Assembly (NCBI RefSeq): GCF_020320395.1
Contig: NZ_JAEDAH010000023.1
Coordinates: 1-51,390, forward strand
Length of the DNA: 51,390 nt
Direction of reading: 5' to 3'
DNA from: Thalassolituus marinus
GTDB taxonomy: Bacteria; Pseudomonadota; Gammaproteobacteria; Pseudomonadales; Oceanobacteraceae
Under the pieces are notes generated by a model that had not been told where the DNA came from, ran no database searches, and saw only the letters and a program-made list of their open reading frames with translations. Positions 18,098 to 27,528 of the stretch are shown piece by piece. Made by a program: the position numbers and the translations under genes. Numbering within the stretch: position 1 is the stretch's first letter; each line of letters opens with the position of its first letter.

Positions 18098-21000
18098 TTA
18101 TCCGGCCTTCAGTTGTTCCAGTGCAACATGCTCTTCCGGTGCTGCAACAATGTAGTCGATGCCGATGGTGCGCAGAATCTCCCATACACTGTTGTTGGCA
18201 CTGTGTTCGGCGATGGTCTTCTTCGCCATGAAGTGGGCAATTTCCTGAATCGACTTCACCAGTGCATGGTCAGCGGAGCTGGTGTGCAGGTTGGCAGTGA
18301 AGTTCGTGTCGATTTTGACGTAGTCCACGGGCAGTGTTTTCAGATACTCGAATGACGACTGGCCGGTGCCAAAGTCAGACAGTACAAACTGACAGCCAAG
18401 ACTGCGCATCTCGTGCATGAAGTCGGCAGCATCTTCCAGGTTGCGGATTGCAGATGTTTCATTTAACTCAAAGCAGAGTTTCCGTACCGGAATATCTTTT
18501 TCCCGGGCCTGTTCGAAAATGTAGGCCAACAGGCTGTCGTCATTAATTGCGTGACCTGACAGGCGAAGAATAAAGCGGCTGACTTCGCTGGCGGTATCCG
18601 GATTGTCCGCCATCCACTGTACCAGTCGTTCGATGGTCCAGCGGTCGATCATGTACATGCGATTAAAGTTGTCGGCGGCCTGCAGGAATTCCATCGGTGG
18701 AATCTGGGCGCCGTTTTCGTCCAGCACACTGATCAGCACTTCGTACTGTTCTTTGTTGCGGTTGCGTTCCTGCATCGGGGTCACGGGTACACACAATACC
18801 TGCAGCTGGTTATTCGACAGAGCCTGATTGAGCTTATTACCCCACACCATAAACTGATCCTGGCGCTGATGTGTGGCATCGTCGAATTCGTAGCGCACGA
18901 TACGGCTGCCGCCTTTCTCTTTCGCCACCAGACAGGACGATTCGGCCTGCTCCAGCAACTCTGCAGCATCGTTCAGATCAGCGTTCATGCTGGCCAGACC
19001 GACGCTGACATGAATGCGGAAGCTTTCATCACGGCTGTCGATGCTGGTCGATTCCAGATGCTTCTTAATAATGCGTGCGCTGGCTTCTGCCTGTTCAATG
19101 TCCTGCTGATGGAACAACACGGCAAATTCGTTACTGCCGATACGTGCAGCAATGGCGTTTTCGGCATCGCTGAGCAGGGCTGCTACGCTCTGCAGACATG
19201 CGTCACCACCTTCAACTCCATAGTTTTTGTTGATCAGTTTGAACTGGTCAATATCTATCATACACAGCGTGGTTGGCGCTGATGTTCGTATTGATGTTTC
19301 CAGGCGTTCCTGCAGCATGCGCAGGAAGTGCTGGCGGTTGAACAGGCCGGTTAGCGGATCGACATTCGCCTGCTCTGACAGATCGCGGTAGATCTGTTGC
19401 ACCAGCTTATCAACGCTGCGATCAACGGCAGATTCTTCCTGCTCATACAGGCGCTTGATGCGGCCTTCATCCAGTGCTCTGGCCAGTTCGCCGAGGGAGA
19501 AGTCCATCACTTTCATGCCGCTGTGGTTAACACAGGCAAAGCGCGAAGCGTCCTGTGCGATCCAGGCCACAGACACCGACTGGTCCTGCTCTACCAGTAG
19601 CAGCCAGTCGCCGATTTGCAGGTTCATGGCGCGGCGAGTACCGCGTCCCTGTGGTACCACTTCGGCTGGTTTGGCTTCGAAGGATGGCAGATCAATGGCT
19701 TCACGGATTTCACCCTGATTCAGATGCTCTTCCGCTGCCTGCATGATGTCGTCATGCCAGCGCTGATGTTCCGGCAGGTTACCGTTCAGGCGGTCCAGTT
19801 CTGCCCGGGCGAGATCCATCATCGGCCCGAAACGTTGCAGCAACTCACGGCGGCCGCTGTTGTTCTGACTGAACAGTGCCAGTACCTGCCGATACAGTTT
19901 TACCGCGCCTTTGAAACGCTTGCTGTCGACGCCATCGCGTAGCAACAGCAGGGTCAGCATCTGTTGCCAGCCGTTCTGCAGCCAGTCGACAACGCAGCTG
20001 GGCAGGGTGCGGTTAGCGCTGTCTTTACCAATCAGGTTTTCAATGCGTTTACGGGCGGTCTGCAGTTTATGTTCGCCTTCGGCAGCCTGTGCGACGCGGT
20101 CAGCATTCTGTTTGGCTTTGCGTTCGGCGCTGTTAACCATGCCCTGCAGGCTTTCCAGCAGTTCTTCCAGCGAGTGTTCATCCGACTCGATGTTTTTTGC
20201 CACCGGACCAATGAGTCCGTCGAGTTTTTTCGCCAGCTGTGCTTCGCCGGTGGTGGTGAGCTGTCCGAGTTTGGCCAGCAGGTTGAGAATCAGACGCCCC
20301 GGGTGTTCCGGATTAAACAGCAGGCTCGGGTCTTTCAGCATTAATTGCAGCAGTGGCCAGCCAAGCTGTTCAATGTGTGGCTTAACGAATCCGGCGACCT
20401 GCTGGCTGCTGAGCAGATGCTGGGTGACCTGCTCCATGGTGTCGATGGCGTCACGCGATTCGACGGGCAGAGCAACCTCCTGCTGCGCCAGTGCTTTCTG
20501 TACATTTTCCAGGACATGGCCATCGCTGAGGCTGATGTCCTGTGCCAGATGGCTGACGACCTCAGAAATCTGTTCGGGTTGAGCCGCCGGTAACAGTTCG
20601 TCTTCCGGTGCAGCTTCCGCCCGTTGATAGCGCAGCTTCATCAGATTCTGGATATTGGCATAGGCCTGACGGGCTTCTTCCTGATGGCGCTGGAAACTGA
20701 CGACAGAGTCAGCATAGTTGCCGTGAGGTTGAGCGGTCGCTGTCGGTGCGGTTGCCTGAGCCGCCCCGCCATTTTGTCCGTTACCCCCTGAGCCATTTCC
20801 TCCGGAGCCATAGCCGCCCTGGCCACTGCCGTTACCCTGGCTCGGTGGTGCAGGTGGTTCACGGCGAAAGCGGAAGGTAAGGGGAATATCAATCTGTTTG
20901 ATCAGGGTCTGATAGGTGCCCTGCAGCATGTTGGTGGCAACCTGTTCAAACACATCAAAGGCCAGTGCGCGTGCTTCCTGCGGCAATCGCATTTGTTCTA

Positions 21001-21814
21001 CCGCGTCGCGGAAGGCTTCCGTTACGGTGCCGGGACCGATCGGGTTAAAGCAATACTCAATCGGAGCCTGTGACAGGGTGTCGGTCAGCTGGCGCAGCTC
21101 GAAGGTCAGGTGAGCCAGGCGTGATTGCAGATGTGATGCAGTTACTTTGGCCAGCAGCCAGTCTTCGAAATCGGCCTGCTGTACCAGCGACAGACGCAGT
21201 TCGCCGGTGGTGGGTTCGTGTTCCGGACTGTATTCCGGTTTACCTTCCTGCCAGCGCTGAAATTGCTTCAGAATATTCTGCGTGAAGTGGCGCAGCAGGT
21301 TGCTGGCCTGAGCTTTGGTGTCTTTCTGCAGCTTCATCCAGAGTTGCTGCTCGGCGGTATTGTGAGCGCGATTGGCTTTATCAAAAGCGCCTTCAATAAA
21401 TTCCGGTAGCCATTGTTTTGGCAGGCGGTCGCACAGCCCCTGAACTTCCCTGGCAAGAACGCCGATATATTGCTGGCGCTTGTTGTCGTCGATTTTCTTC
21501 GATTTTCGATGCTTCTGGTTAAACTCCTGCAATTGCAGGAACAGCTGATCGTGATGTTCTGCGAAGTGGATGCCCGCGTGCTGCTCATTGCAGTATATCC
21601 ATTGCACACTGACGCTGACGGCTTTGCCATTCAGCTCAAAGGTCAGGGTATGGTCGCCGCTGGTATCTGTCGGGGGCAGATGTGGCCACAGCAGGTGCAT
21701 GCCGGTTTGTGAGTAATCGGCGATCTGACACTCATAGTTCTGGCCTGATGCCAGCAGCAGCTGAGCATCAATGTAGGTCGAAAATCTCGGGTTCTCGCGT
21801 AGTTCGGCACCCAT
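18098..21814 (-). CDS. PilZ / DUF1631 / GGDEF / EAL protein with degenerate catalytic motifs
   Basis: 1238 aa, no membrane segment, probably cytosolic. An N-terminal PilZ-like domain (about 5-105, starting RENPRFSTYIDAQLLLASG) is followed by a DUF1631 region (about 120-800) broken by a glycine-rich linker near residues 320-370. A GGDEF domain (about 805-970) has GSNEF instead of GGDEF. An EAL domain (about 985-1230) has EVL for EAL, SDFGTG for DDFGTG, and AEHSA where active enzymes have AEGVE. It is probably a c-di-GMP effector or scaffold rather than an enzyme. It stands alone between the TRAP operon and the sigma-54 activator. Confidence 0.88.
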   Translation of the reverse strand: MGAELRENPRFSTYIDAQLLLASGQNYECQIADYSQTGMHLLWPHLPPTDTSGDHTLTFELNGKAVSVSVQWIYCNEQHAGIHFAEHHDQLFLQLQEFNQKHRKSKKIDDNKRQQYIGVLAREVQGLCDRLPKQWLPEFIEGAFDKANRAHNTAEQQLWMKLQKDTKAQASNLLRHFTQNILKQFQRWQEGKPEYSPEHEPTTGELRLSLVQQADFEDWLLAKVTASHLQSRLAHLTFELRQLTDTLSQAPIEYCFNPIGPGTVTEAFRDAVEQMRLPQEARALAFDVFEQVATNMLQGTYQTLIKQIDIPLTFRFRREPPAPPSQGNGSGQGGYGSGGNGSGGNGQNGGAAQATAPTATAQPHGNYADSVVSFQRHQEEARQAYANIQNLMKLRYQRAEAAPEDELLPAAQPEQISEVVSHLAQDISLSDGHVLENVQKALAQQEVALPVESRDAIDTMEQVTQHLLSSQQVAGFVKPHIEQLGWPLLQLMLKDPSLLFNPEHPGRLILNLLAKLGQLTTTGEAQLAKKLDGLIGPVAKNIESDEHSLEELLESLQGMVNSAERKAKQNADRVAQAAEGEHKLQTARKRIENLIGKDSANRTLPSCVVDWLQNGWQQMLTLLLLRDGVDSKRFKGAVKLYRQVLALFSQNNSGRRELLQRFGPMMDLARAELDRLNGNLPEHQRWHDDIMQAAEEHLNQGEIREAIDLPSFEAKPAEVVPQGRGTRRAMNLQIGDWLLLVEQDQSVSVAWIAQDASRFACVNHSGMKVMDFSLGELARALDEGRIKRLYEQEESAVDRSVDKLVQQIYRDLSEQANVDPLTGLFNRQHFLRMLQERLETSIRTSAPTTLCMIDIDQFKLINKNYGVEGGDACLQSVAALLSDAENAIAARIGSNEFAVLFHQQDIEQAEASARIIKKHLESTSIDSRDESFRIHVSVGLASMNADLNDAAELLEQAESSCLVAKEKGGSRIVRYEFDDATHQRQDQFMVWGNKLNQALSNNQLQVLCVPVTPMQERNRNKEQYEVLISVLDENGAQIPPMEFLQAADNFNRMYMIDRWTIERLVQWMADNPDTASEVSRFILRLSGHAINDDSLLAYIFEQAREKDIPVRKLCFELNETSAIRNLEDAADFMHEMRSLGCQFVLSDFGTGQSSFEYLKTLPVDYVKIDTNFTANLHTSSADHALVKSIQEIAHFMAKKTIAEHSANNSVWEILRTIGIDYIVAAPEEHVALEQLKAG

Positions 21815-21940
21815 GCTTAAATTCCATCTTCCGGTGAGGGCCGTCGAGTCTGACGGTCTGCGAGGCCTGCATCACCCTATCACTATTGACATATATAATT
21901 ACAGTTTCGCGCATGTCGGCATACGAATAAACACAAATTG

Positions 21941-23290
21941 TCAGAACGGGCTGTCAGATCGTCCGCTCTGATCGTTTTCCCGTAGCTGCCGCAACTTCCT
22001 GTAAAGTGTGCGCTCGCTAACCCCGAGCTTTTCTGCCAGAGCACTGTTATCTCCACGGAAGCGTTCCACAACCCGACTTAGGTAGGTGCTTTCCAGATTG
22101 GCCAGCGGCAGAATTTCCTGAGCTGGAATGACCTGGTCTGTGGACGGCGTCTGAAGAATACCGGGCGGTTGCAGGTGCAGCGGCTCAATCGTATTGCCAT
22201 CACATAACAGAATAGCCCGTTCTATGAGATTGCGAAGTTCGCGAATGTTGCCGGGATAATCGCGGCTGATCAGCCAGTCGCAGGCCGCGTCGGAGAACTG
22301 CAGGGGGCGCTGATGGCTCAGTTGCTCCAGCATATGGGTGGCGAGCGGAATAATATCTTCCAGACGCTCGCTCAGTGACGGCAGTAACACCGGGAACGGG
22401 CTGATGCGGTAGTAAAGATCCTTACGGAATGATCCGGCCTGAACCATAGCGGCGATGTCGCGGTGGGTGGCACAGATCAGCCTGAAGTCTGCCTGTTTCG
22501 GCGTCACACTGCCCACCGGGCGGTAGCTGCCGGACTCAATCAGGCGCAGCAGTTTAATCTGCATAGCGAGCGGAATATCGCCCACCTCATCGAGGAACAG
22601 CGTGCCACCTCGGGCGGCTTCAACCAGTCCGGGCTTGCGGTGGGTAGCACCGGTAAACGCACCTTTTTCGTGGCCAAACAGCTCGCTCTCAAACAAGCTT
22701 TCGGTCAGGCCCGAGCACTCTACAGTGACAAAGGGATTGGCGGATCGTTTGCTGTGGCTGTGCAGGTACTGAGCCGCCAGTTCCTTACCTGTGCCGGATT
22801 CACCCAGTAGCAGCACGCTGATATCGCCAGCGGCAGCCCTACTGAGTAGCTCCAGCATCTGGGTATAGGCGGGACTGTAGCCGACCATCTGCCGATCAAG
22901 ATGCCGATCGCCCTGATTCACAGGATGCATTATCTCGACAAAGTATCGAATTTCACCTTCTTCATCACGGATTGGACTGAGTTCCACATCCACATGTTCA
23001 CGTCCTGTAGGGGTGTTGTGAATGTGGAGAATGCGCTGGCGCTGGCCACTGTCGAGGCAGCCGCGTAGTGGGCAGGTTTCACCGGCCTGGTCGCAGGGCA
23101 CCCGATAACCGTGGGATACCTCGTAACAGTGGCGGCCGAGGATAGGCTGATCACTGGCAAAGGTGCGGCGATAGGCTTCATTGGCTGCACAGACCTCGTA
23201 GTCGAGATTCATCAGGATCGCAGGCGCGGTAATGGCATCCAGCAGTGTCGAGATGGCGGGCAGGGAGTGGTGATAGCGGTCGTCTGTCAT
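21941..23290 (-). CDS. Sigma-54 activator with persulfide-sensor-like PAS domain (FisR-like)
   Basis: 449 aa from ATG 23290, preceded by AAGGGTG; the open frame continues 87 codons upstream without family similarity. Domains: PAS (about 10-120), AAA+ (about 135-370) with Walker A GESGTGKE, the sigma-54 loop GAFTGA and Walker B GTLFLDEV, then a Fis-type helix-turn-helix ([17 protein letters not shown]). The PAS domain has Cys55, Cys66 and Cys73 in the spacing 11 and 7, which matches my memory of the C53/C64/C71 polysulfide-sensing triad of FisR; Cys34 and Cys78 are extra. It faces the cyd operon and its -24/-12 promoter. The name FisR-like is an inference from motif spacing and context. Confidence 0.85.
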   Translation of the reverse strand: MTDDRYHHSLPAISTLLDAITAPAILMNLDYEVCAANEAYRRTFASDQPILGRHCYEVSHGYRVPCDQAGETCPLRGCLDSGQRQRILHIHNTPTGREHVDVELSPIRDEEGEIRYFVEIMHPVNQGDRHLDRQMVGYSPAYTQMLELLSRAAAGDISVLLLGESGTGKELAAQYLHSHSKRSANPFVTVECSGLTESLFESELFGHEKGAFTGATHRKPGLVEAARGGTLFLDEVGDIPLAMQIKLLRLIESGSYRPVGSVTPKQADFRLICATHRDIAAMVQAGSFRKDLYYRISPFPVLLPSLSERLEDIIPLATHMLEQLSHQRPLQFSDAACDWLISRDYPGNIRELRNLIERAILLCDGNTIEPLHLQPPGILQTPSTDQVIPAQEILPLANLESTYLSRVVERFRGDNSALAEKLGVSERTLYRKLRQLRENDQSGRSDSPF

Positions 23291-23352
23291 GCTTGTGTCA
23301 CCCTTGGCAGTTAATATGACAAATCTGGCAGTGCTGAGGGCTGTTGTAAAGA

Positions 23353-23374
23353 CTGGTTGGTATTGACCGATCAG
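23353..23374. promoter_or_regulatory. Imperfect dyad, candidate activator site
   Basis: CTGGTTGG-N6-CCGATCAG, 6 of 8 symmetric positions. Its centre is about 145 bases upstream of the predicted start of the sigma-54 promoter, a typical enhancer distance. Two TGGCAGT copies exactly 21 bases apart (23305-23311 and 23326-23332) lie further upstream. No binding consensus is known to me. Confidence 0.35.
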
Positions 23375-23482
23375 TTCAGCGCCAAGCCAGCAGCCGATCC
23401 TGCCTCTGCAAACCCCATAGCAAGACGGTTTTAAGCGCCGGTAAATGACAAAACCAGAGACCTTTTGTGGGTATTGAATAAG

Positions 23483-23498
23483 TGGCCCACTCCTTGCT
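23483..23498 (+). promoter_or_regulatory. Sigma-54 promoter of the cyd operon
   Basis: TGGCCC-N5-TTGCT: the invariant GG and GC are exactly 10 bases apart and only one base of the TGGCAC-N5-TTGC consensus differs. Transcription should start near 23509, about 25 bases before the first gene. The divergent sigma-54 activator supports the call. Confidence 0.85.
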
Positions 23499-23533
23499 GA
23501 AGGTGGTGGATGGTGGCGAGTGGAAGAGACGTT

Positions 23534-24064
23534 ATGGTGCGGGTTAAACAATGGCTGTCAGGCGATCAGCTGAGTTACATGCTGATTGAGCCTGTTTCCC
23601 GGCACTGCGCAATGATTGATCCGCAGCCCGGACAGGAAGCGGAGTATCTGAAGGTGATACGTATGCGTGGATTGAATTGTCGCTATGTGCTGTTTACCGC
23701 AGAAACAGGCTATGAGAGTGGTCTGGCAGCGGAACTGGTGACGGCAGCAACGGAATTGTCGCAGTCCACACTGCCGTTGGGCGAGACCCATATCGAACGC
23801 TTTGCTCATTCATCGTCTACGCTGGCATTGTATGTTTGCGATGGTCACCTGTTCAGCGGGCAATGGTTGACGCCTTTCGCCCTGCGACAAAACGTCGCAG
23901 GCGGCGTTAGTCGCGATTCCTCTATGATGCCGCTCGTTAATTTTCCTGACGACCACATCGTTCACCCGGGAAAAATGGTAGCCGGCATTCGTATATCGAC
24001 GATTGCACAGGAAAAAATGGCTGCCGTCAGCAGTCGTGGTGACGAGGGAGTGAGTCATGCCTGA
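23534..24064 (+). CDS. Persulfide-dioxygenase-like (ETHE1-type) MBL-fold pseudoenzyme
   Basis: 176 aa from ATG 23534, preceded by GGAAGAGAC (23522-23530). An in-frame ATG at 23510 coincides with the predicted transcription start and is rejected. The order of segments follows ETHE1: [18 protein letters not shown] near the N-terminus, then a lipid-like [10 protein letters not shown], and [13 protein letters not shown] with RISTIAQEK near the C-terminus. Yet the HXHXDH zinc/iron motif is replaced by [11 protein letters not shown] by SGQ, and YPGHDY by HPGKMV, so the metal ligands are gone. It is shorter than typical persulfide dioxygenases. First gene of the cyd operon; it may sense or chaperone sulfur species, or stabilise the oxidase. 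Function unknown. Confidence 0.75.
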   Translation: MVRVKQWLSGDQLSYMLIEPVSRHCAMIDPQPGQEAEYLKVIRMRGLNCRYVLFTAETGYESGLAAELVTAATELSQSTLPLGETHIERFAHSSSTLALYVCDGHLFSGQWLTPFALRQNVAGGVSRDSSMMPLVNFPDDHIVHPGKMVAGIRISTIAQEKMAAVSSRGDEGVSHA

Positions 24065-24266
24065 TAAGCGTTCTTTATTTTCTTTTCCGCTCGTACGTGA
24101 GCTTTCCGTCGTGCTTGTTATCAAGCTGGCGCTGATCTTCGTTATTAAATCAGCTTTCTTTTCTGACCCTGTGGATATGACCGATCCGCAGGATGCTGTT
24201 TCACAACAATTTGGCCTTACAAATTCTGACTATAACCACCCCTCGCAATCGGAGGATCTGAAATGA
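24057..24266 (+). CDS. cydP: Cytochrome bd putative small subunit CydP
   Basis: 69 aa with one membrane helix ([19 protein letters not shown]) after a short basic N-terminus (LVRELS). This matches the small cytochrome oxidase-associated CydP family. The start overlaps the end of the upstream gene by 8 bases and the stop overlaps cydA by 4. The C-terminal tail is polar and extends beyond the core family. A role in oxidase assembly or stability is inferred. Confidence 0.75.
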   Translation: MPDKRSLFSFPLVRELSVVLVIKLALIFVIKSAFFSDPVDMTDPQDAVSQQFGLTNSDYNHPSQSEDLK

Positions 24267-25867
24267 TCAGTGAAAATCTGGTGGATTTATCGCGGCTGCA
24301 ATTTGCTATTACCGCGTTTTATCACTTTCTGTTTGTACCCCTGACCCTGGGTCTGTCATTCATTCTCGCCATTATGGAGTCGGCGTTTGTGATGACGGGT
24401 AAGCAGGTGTATCAGGATATGGTGAAATTCTGGGGTAAGTTGTTTGGTATCAACTTCGCTCTGGGCGTCACCACCGGTCTGACTATGGAATTCCAGTTTG
24501 GTACCAACTGGGCATATTACTCGCATTACGTCGGTGATATTTTCGGTGCACCTTTAGCCATCGAAGGCCTGATGGCGTTCTTCCTGGAATCGACTTTTAT
24601 TGGTCTGTTTTTCTTTGGTTGGGATCGTCTGACCCGGGTTCAGCATCTGATGGTGACCTGGCTGGTGGCGATTGGCTCCAATATGTCAGCCCTGTGGATT
24701 CTGATCGCCAATGGCTGGATGCAGAATCCGGTGGGTGCAGAATTTAATTACCAGACCATGCGTATGGAAATGACCAGCTTCTCTGAGCTTATTTTTAACC
24801 CGGTAGCGCAGGTTAAATTCGTGCATACCGTGTCGGCTGGTTACGTTACCGGCGCCATGTTTGTGCTGGCAATTTCTGCCTATTACATGTTGAAAAAGCG
24901 TGATCTTCCGTTTGCCCGTCGCTCCTTTGCGATTGCTGCAAGCTTTGGTTTTGCCTCGATTATGTCAGTCATTCTGCTCGGTGATGAATCCGGTTACGAA
25001 ATAGGTGACGTGCAGAAAACCAAGCTGGCGGCGATTGAAGCCGAGTGGGATACCCACGAACCACCGGCGGCTTTTACCCTGATTGGCCTGCCCAATGAAG
25101 AAACCATGGAAACCGATTACGCCATTAAAATTCCGGCGGTTCTGGGTCTGATTGCAACGCGCTCCACTACCGAAGAAGTCACAGGTATTAAAGACCTGCT
25201 GGTGGAACACGAAGAGCGTGTACGTCGTGGTATCGAAGCCTATGCGTTGCTGGAAAGAATGCGCGGTGGTGACAAAGCCGATGATGTGGTGGCTGCTTTC
25301 GACGCACTGAAAGATGATCTTGGTTATGGCTTGCTGCTGAAGAAGTACACCAACAATGTGGTTGATGCGACTGAAGAACAGATCAAACAGGCTGCGCGCG
25401 ATACCATTCCGAAAGTGGCGCCGATGTTCTGGACCTTCCGCATTATGGTGGGCCTGGGTTTTGCCATGTTTATTCTGATTGGCCTGAGCTTCTGGTACAG
25501 CATTCATCATAATGTTGAACAGAAACGCTGGCTGCTGAAAGCACTGATTATTTTCCTGCCTGCACCATGGATTTCCTGCGAAATGGGTTGGTTTGTTGCC
25601 GAGTTCGGTCGTCAGCCATGGTCGATTGGTGAAGTGCTGCCGACGCACCTGGCGGTTTCAACCCGTTCAGTGGAAGACCTGTACATGAGTCTGGCGGGCT
25701 TTATCGGTCTGTACACACTGCTGCTGATTGCGGAAATGTATCTGATGATTCGCTTTGCCCGTCTGGGACCATCCAGTCTGCACACTGGTCGTTACCATTT
25801 TGAACAACAGGCATCCGCCGGTGCTGCTGCCACTCAGCCTGCTCAGGCTGTGAAAGATCCCGCTTAA
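24263..25867 (+). CDS. cydA: Cytochrome bd ubiquinol oxidase subunit I
   Basis: 534 aa, nine membrane helices, inner membrane. It oxidises ubiquinol and reduces oxygen with haems b558, b595 and d. His21 (in [10 protein letters not shown]) corresponds to the high-spin haem ligand His19 of E. coli; a His in [10 protein letters not shown] and a Met in FRIMVGLGF match the b558 ligands. The insert between GDESGYE and KVAPMFWTF is long, so this is the long Q-loop type. The signature [12 protein letters not shown] is intact. It overlaps cydP by 4 bases. Confidence 0.97.
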   Translation: MISENLVDLSRLQFAITAFYHFLFVPLTLGLSFILAIMESAFVMTGKQVYQDMVKFWGKLFGINFALGVTTGLTMEFQFGTNWAYYSHYVGDIFGAPLAIEGLMAFFLESTFIGLFFFGWDRLTRVQHLMVTWLVAIGSNMSALWILIANGWMQNPVGAEFNYQTMRMEMTSFSELIFNPVAQVKFVHTVSAGYVTGAMFVLAISAYYMLKKRDLPFARRSFAIAASFGFASIMSVILLGDESGYEIGDVQKTKLAAIEAEWDTHEPPAAFTLIGLPNEETMETDYAIKIPAVLGLIATRSTTEEVTGIKDLLVEHEERVRRGIEAYALLERMRGGDKADDVVAAFDALKDDLGYGLLLKKYTNNVVDATEEQIKQAARDTIPKVAPMFWTFRIMVGLGFAMFILIGLSFWYSIHHNVEQKRWLLKALIIFLPAPWISCEMGWFVAEFGRQPWSIGEVLPTHLAVSTRSVEDLYMSLAGFIGLYTLLLIAEMYLMIRFARLGPSSLHTGRYHFEQQASAGAAATQPAQAVKDPA

Positions 25868-25877
25868 GGAGGCGACC

Positions 25878-27014
25878 ATGGATTACGAATTATTAAAAGT
25901 TATCTGGTGGGTACTGATCGGTGTGCTGCTGATTGGTTTTGCTGTCACCGATGGTTTCGACATGGGCGTGACCGCGCTGTTAAAAGTGATTGGTCGTACC
26001 GACAGTGAGCGGCGGGTGATGCTCAACACCGTCGGTCCGCACTGGGATGGTAATCAGGTGTGGTTCATCACCGCGGGCGGCGCTATTTTCGCTGCCTGGC
26101 CGGTGGTCTACGCAGTCGCATTCTCCGGTTTCTACTGGGCCTTGCTGCTGGTGCTGTTTGCTATGTTTTTCCGTCCGGTAGGTTTTGAATACCGTTCGAA
26201 AATGGAAAACGATCGCTGGCGTAATATGTGGGACTGGGGTCTGACCATCGGCGGTGCAGTTCCGGCACTGGTGTTCGGTGTGGCCTTCGGTAACCTGCTG
26301 CTGGGCGTACCTTTTGAACTGGATGCATTTATGCGTTCTACCTATACCGGTTCTTTCTGGGCTCTGCTCAATCCGTTTGCGCTGGTCGCGGGTCTGGTCA
26401 GTTTGCTGATGTTGTGTATGCATGGTGCGACTTACCTGCAGATGCGTACGGCCGGTGAATTACATGACCGTACCCGTAAAGTTGCAGCATTGCTGGCGGT
26501 AGTGGTCGCTGCGCTGTTTGCTCTGGCTGGTATCTGGTTATACGCCGGTATTGATGGCTATGTGATCACCGACAGCGTTAGCGTGGGCGGAGTGATGACA
26601 CCACTGGATAAAACTGTGGCAGTGCAGGAAGGTGCGTGGCTGGCGAATTACAGCAAGTACCCGCTGATGATGCTGGCACCGCTGGTGGCGTTTGCTGGTC
26701 TGGCTCTGACGCTGCTGATGTCTCTGGCGAACCGTGGTGCACTGGCGTTCGTGGCCAGCTCGCTGGCGGTGACCGGTATTATTCTTACTGCAGGATTCAG
26801 CCTGTTCCCGTTTGTCATGCCGTCCAGCCTCAACCCGTCACACAGCCTGACGGCATGGGATGTAGTGTCCAGTCATAAAACACTGGGCATTATGTTCTGG
26901 GTAGCGATGATTTTCGTACCGCTGGTACTGTCATACACTGCGTGGGGTTACTACAAAATGCGCGGTCGTCTGACCACTGACTTTATTGAAAACAACAAAT
27001 ACAGCACCTACTGA
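25878..27014 (+). CDS. cydB: Cytochrome bd ubiquinol oxidase subunit II
   Basis: 378 aa, about eight helices, the structural partner of CydA. It opens MDYELLKVIWWVLIGVLLIG and has the family segment DGFDMGVTALL near residue 27. GGAGGCGACC precedes the ATG. cydX follows after 16 bases. Confidence 0.97.
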   Translation: MDYELLKVIWWVLIGVLLIGFAVTDGFDMGVTALLKVIGRTDSERRVMLNTVGPHWDGNQVWFITAGGAIFAAWPVVYAVAFSGFYWALLLVLFAMFFRPVGFEYRSKMENDRWRNMWDWGLTIGGAVPALVFGVAFGNLLLGVPFELDAFMRSTYTGSFWALLNPFALVAGLVSLLMLCMHGATYLQMRTAGELHDRTRKVAALLAVVVAALFALAGIWLYAGIDGYVITDSVSVGGVMTPLDKTVAVQEGAWLANYSKYPLMMLAPLVAFAGLALTLLMSLANRGALAFVASSLAVTGIILTAGFSLFPFVMPSSLNPSHSLTAWDVVSSHKTLGIMFWVAMIFVPLVLSYTAWGYYKMRGRLTTDFIENNKYSTY

Positions 27015-27030
27015 TACGGAGGATGAACTT

Positions 27031-27147
27031 ATGTGGTATTTCGCCTGGATTTTAGGGGTGTTGCTGGCCTGCTCATTTGGTCTGATCAACGCCATGTGGC
27101 TTGAGATGAACGAAGACTTTGACCGTGACGCCGACGTCAAAGAGTGA
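27031..27147 (+). CDS. cydX: Cytochrome bd-I small subunit CydX
   Basis: 38 aa, one helix, read directly because it is too short for most cut-offs. It opens MWYFAWILGVLLACSFG and continues INAMWLE, the CydX signature. CydX is needed for stable haem incorporation into CydAB. ACGGAGGATG precedes the ATG. Confidence 0.95.
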   Translation: MWYFAWILGVLLACSFGLINAMWLEMNEDFDRDADVKE

Positions 27148-27154
27148 TGACGCT

Positions 27155-27451
27155 ATGAACGGACCGGTTAACTACAGTGATTACGGCCCGCTTTATGCGG
27201 GCTGGGCTCGCGCGCTGTCATTGCTGGCAGCGCTGGGTTTGTCGGCGCTGTTACTGGCGGTGCCACATGTGGTCGCCAGTGACAGTATGAGTATTGATCA
27301 CGGACTGCTGTCTTTGTGTCTGTGGGGACTGAGTGCTGGCTTCGTGCATGGTGTGGGCTATGTGCCGGTGATGAAAATATGGCGCATCACGCTGGGCCCA
27401 TACGTCGGCTGGCCACTGATGCTGGTGTGCGCCGGCTGGTGGCTGAACTGA
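27155..27451 (+). CDS. ybgE: Cyd operon protein of the YbgE family
   Basis: 98 aa from ATG 27155 (a longer frame from 27119 would overlap cydX). Three hydrophobic segments; the GFVHGVGYVP and WPLML motifs are typical of YbgE-family proteins encoded behind cydABX. An inner membrane accessory of unknown mechanism. It starts 7 bases after cydX. Confidence 0.85.
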   Translation: MNGPVNYSDYGPLYAGWARALSLLAALGLSALLLAVPHVVASDSMSIDHGLLSLCLWGLSAGFVHGVGYVPVMKIWRITLGPYVGWPLMLVCAGWWLN

Positions 27452-27528
27452 CGTCGCAGTGGCACAGAGATACGATTTCTGTATGCTTATCTGGTAATGC
27501 TATTGATTTGAAACAGGAGTAACACGTT

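Noticed and set aside
23363-23376. TTGACCGATCAGTT as an FNR/Anr box for the cyd operon
   Set aside because: Only the left half resembles TTGAT; the right half CAGTT does not match ATCAA.
27451-27500. TGGCAC before the rhodanese gene as a second sigma-54 promoter
   Set aside because: The -12 position reads CG instead of GC at the required 10-base spacing.
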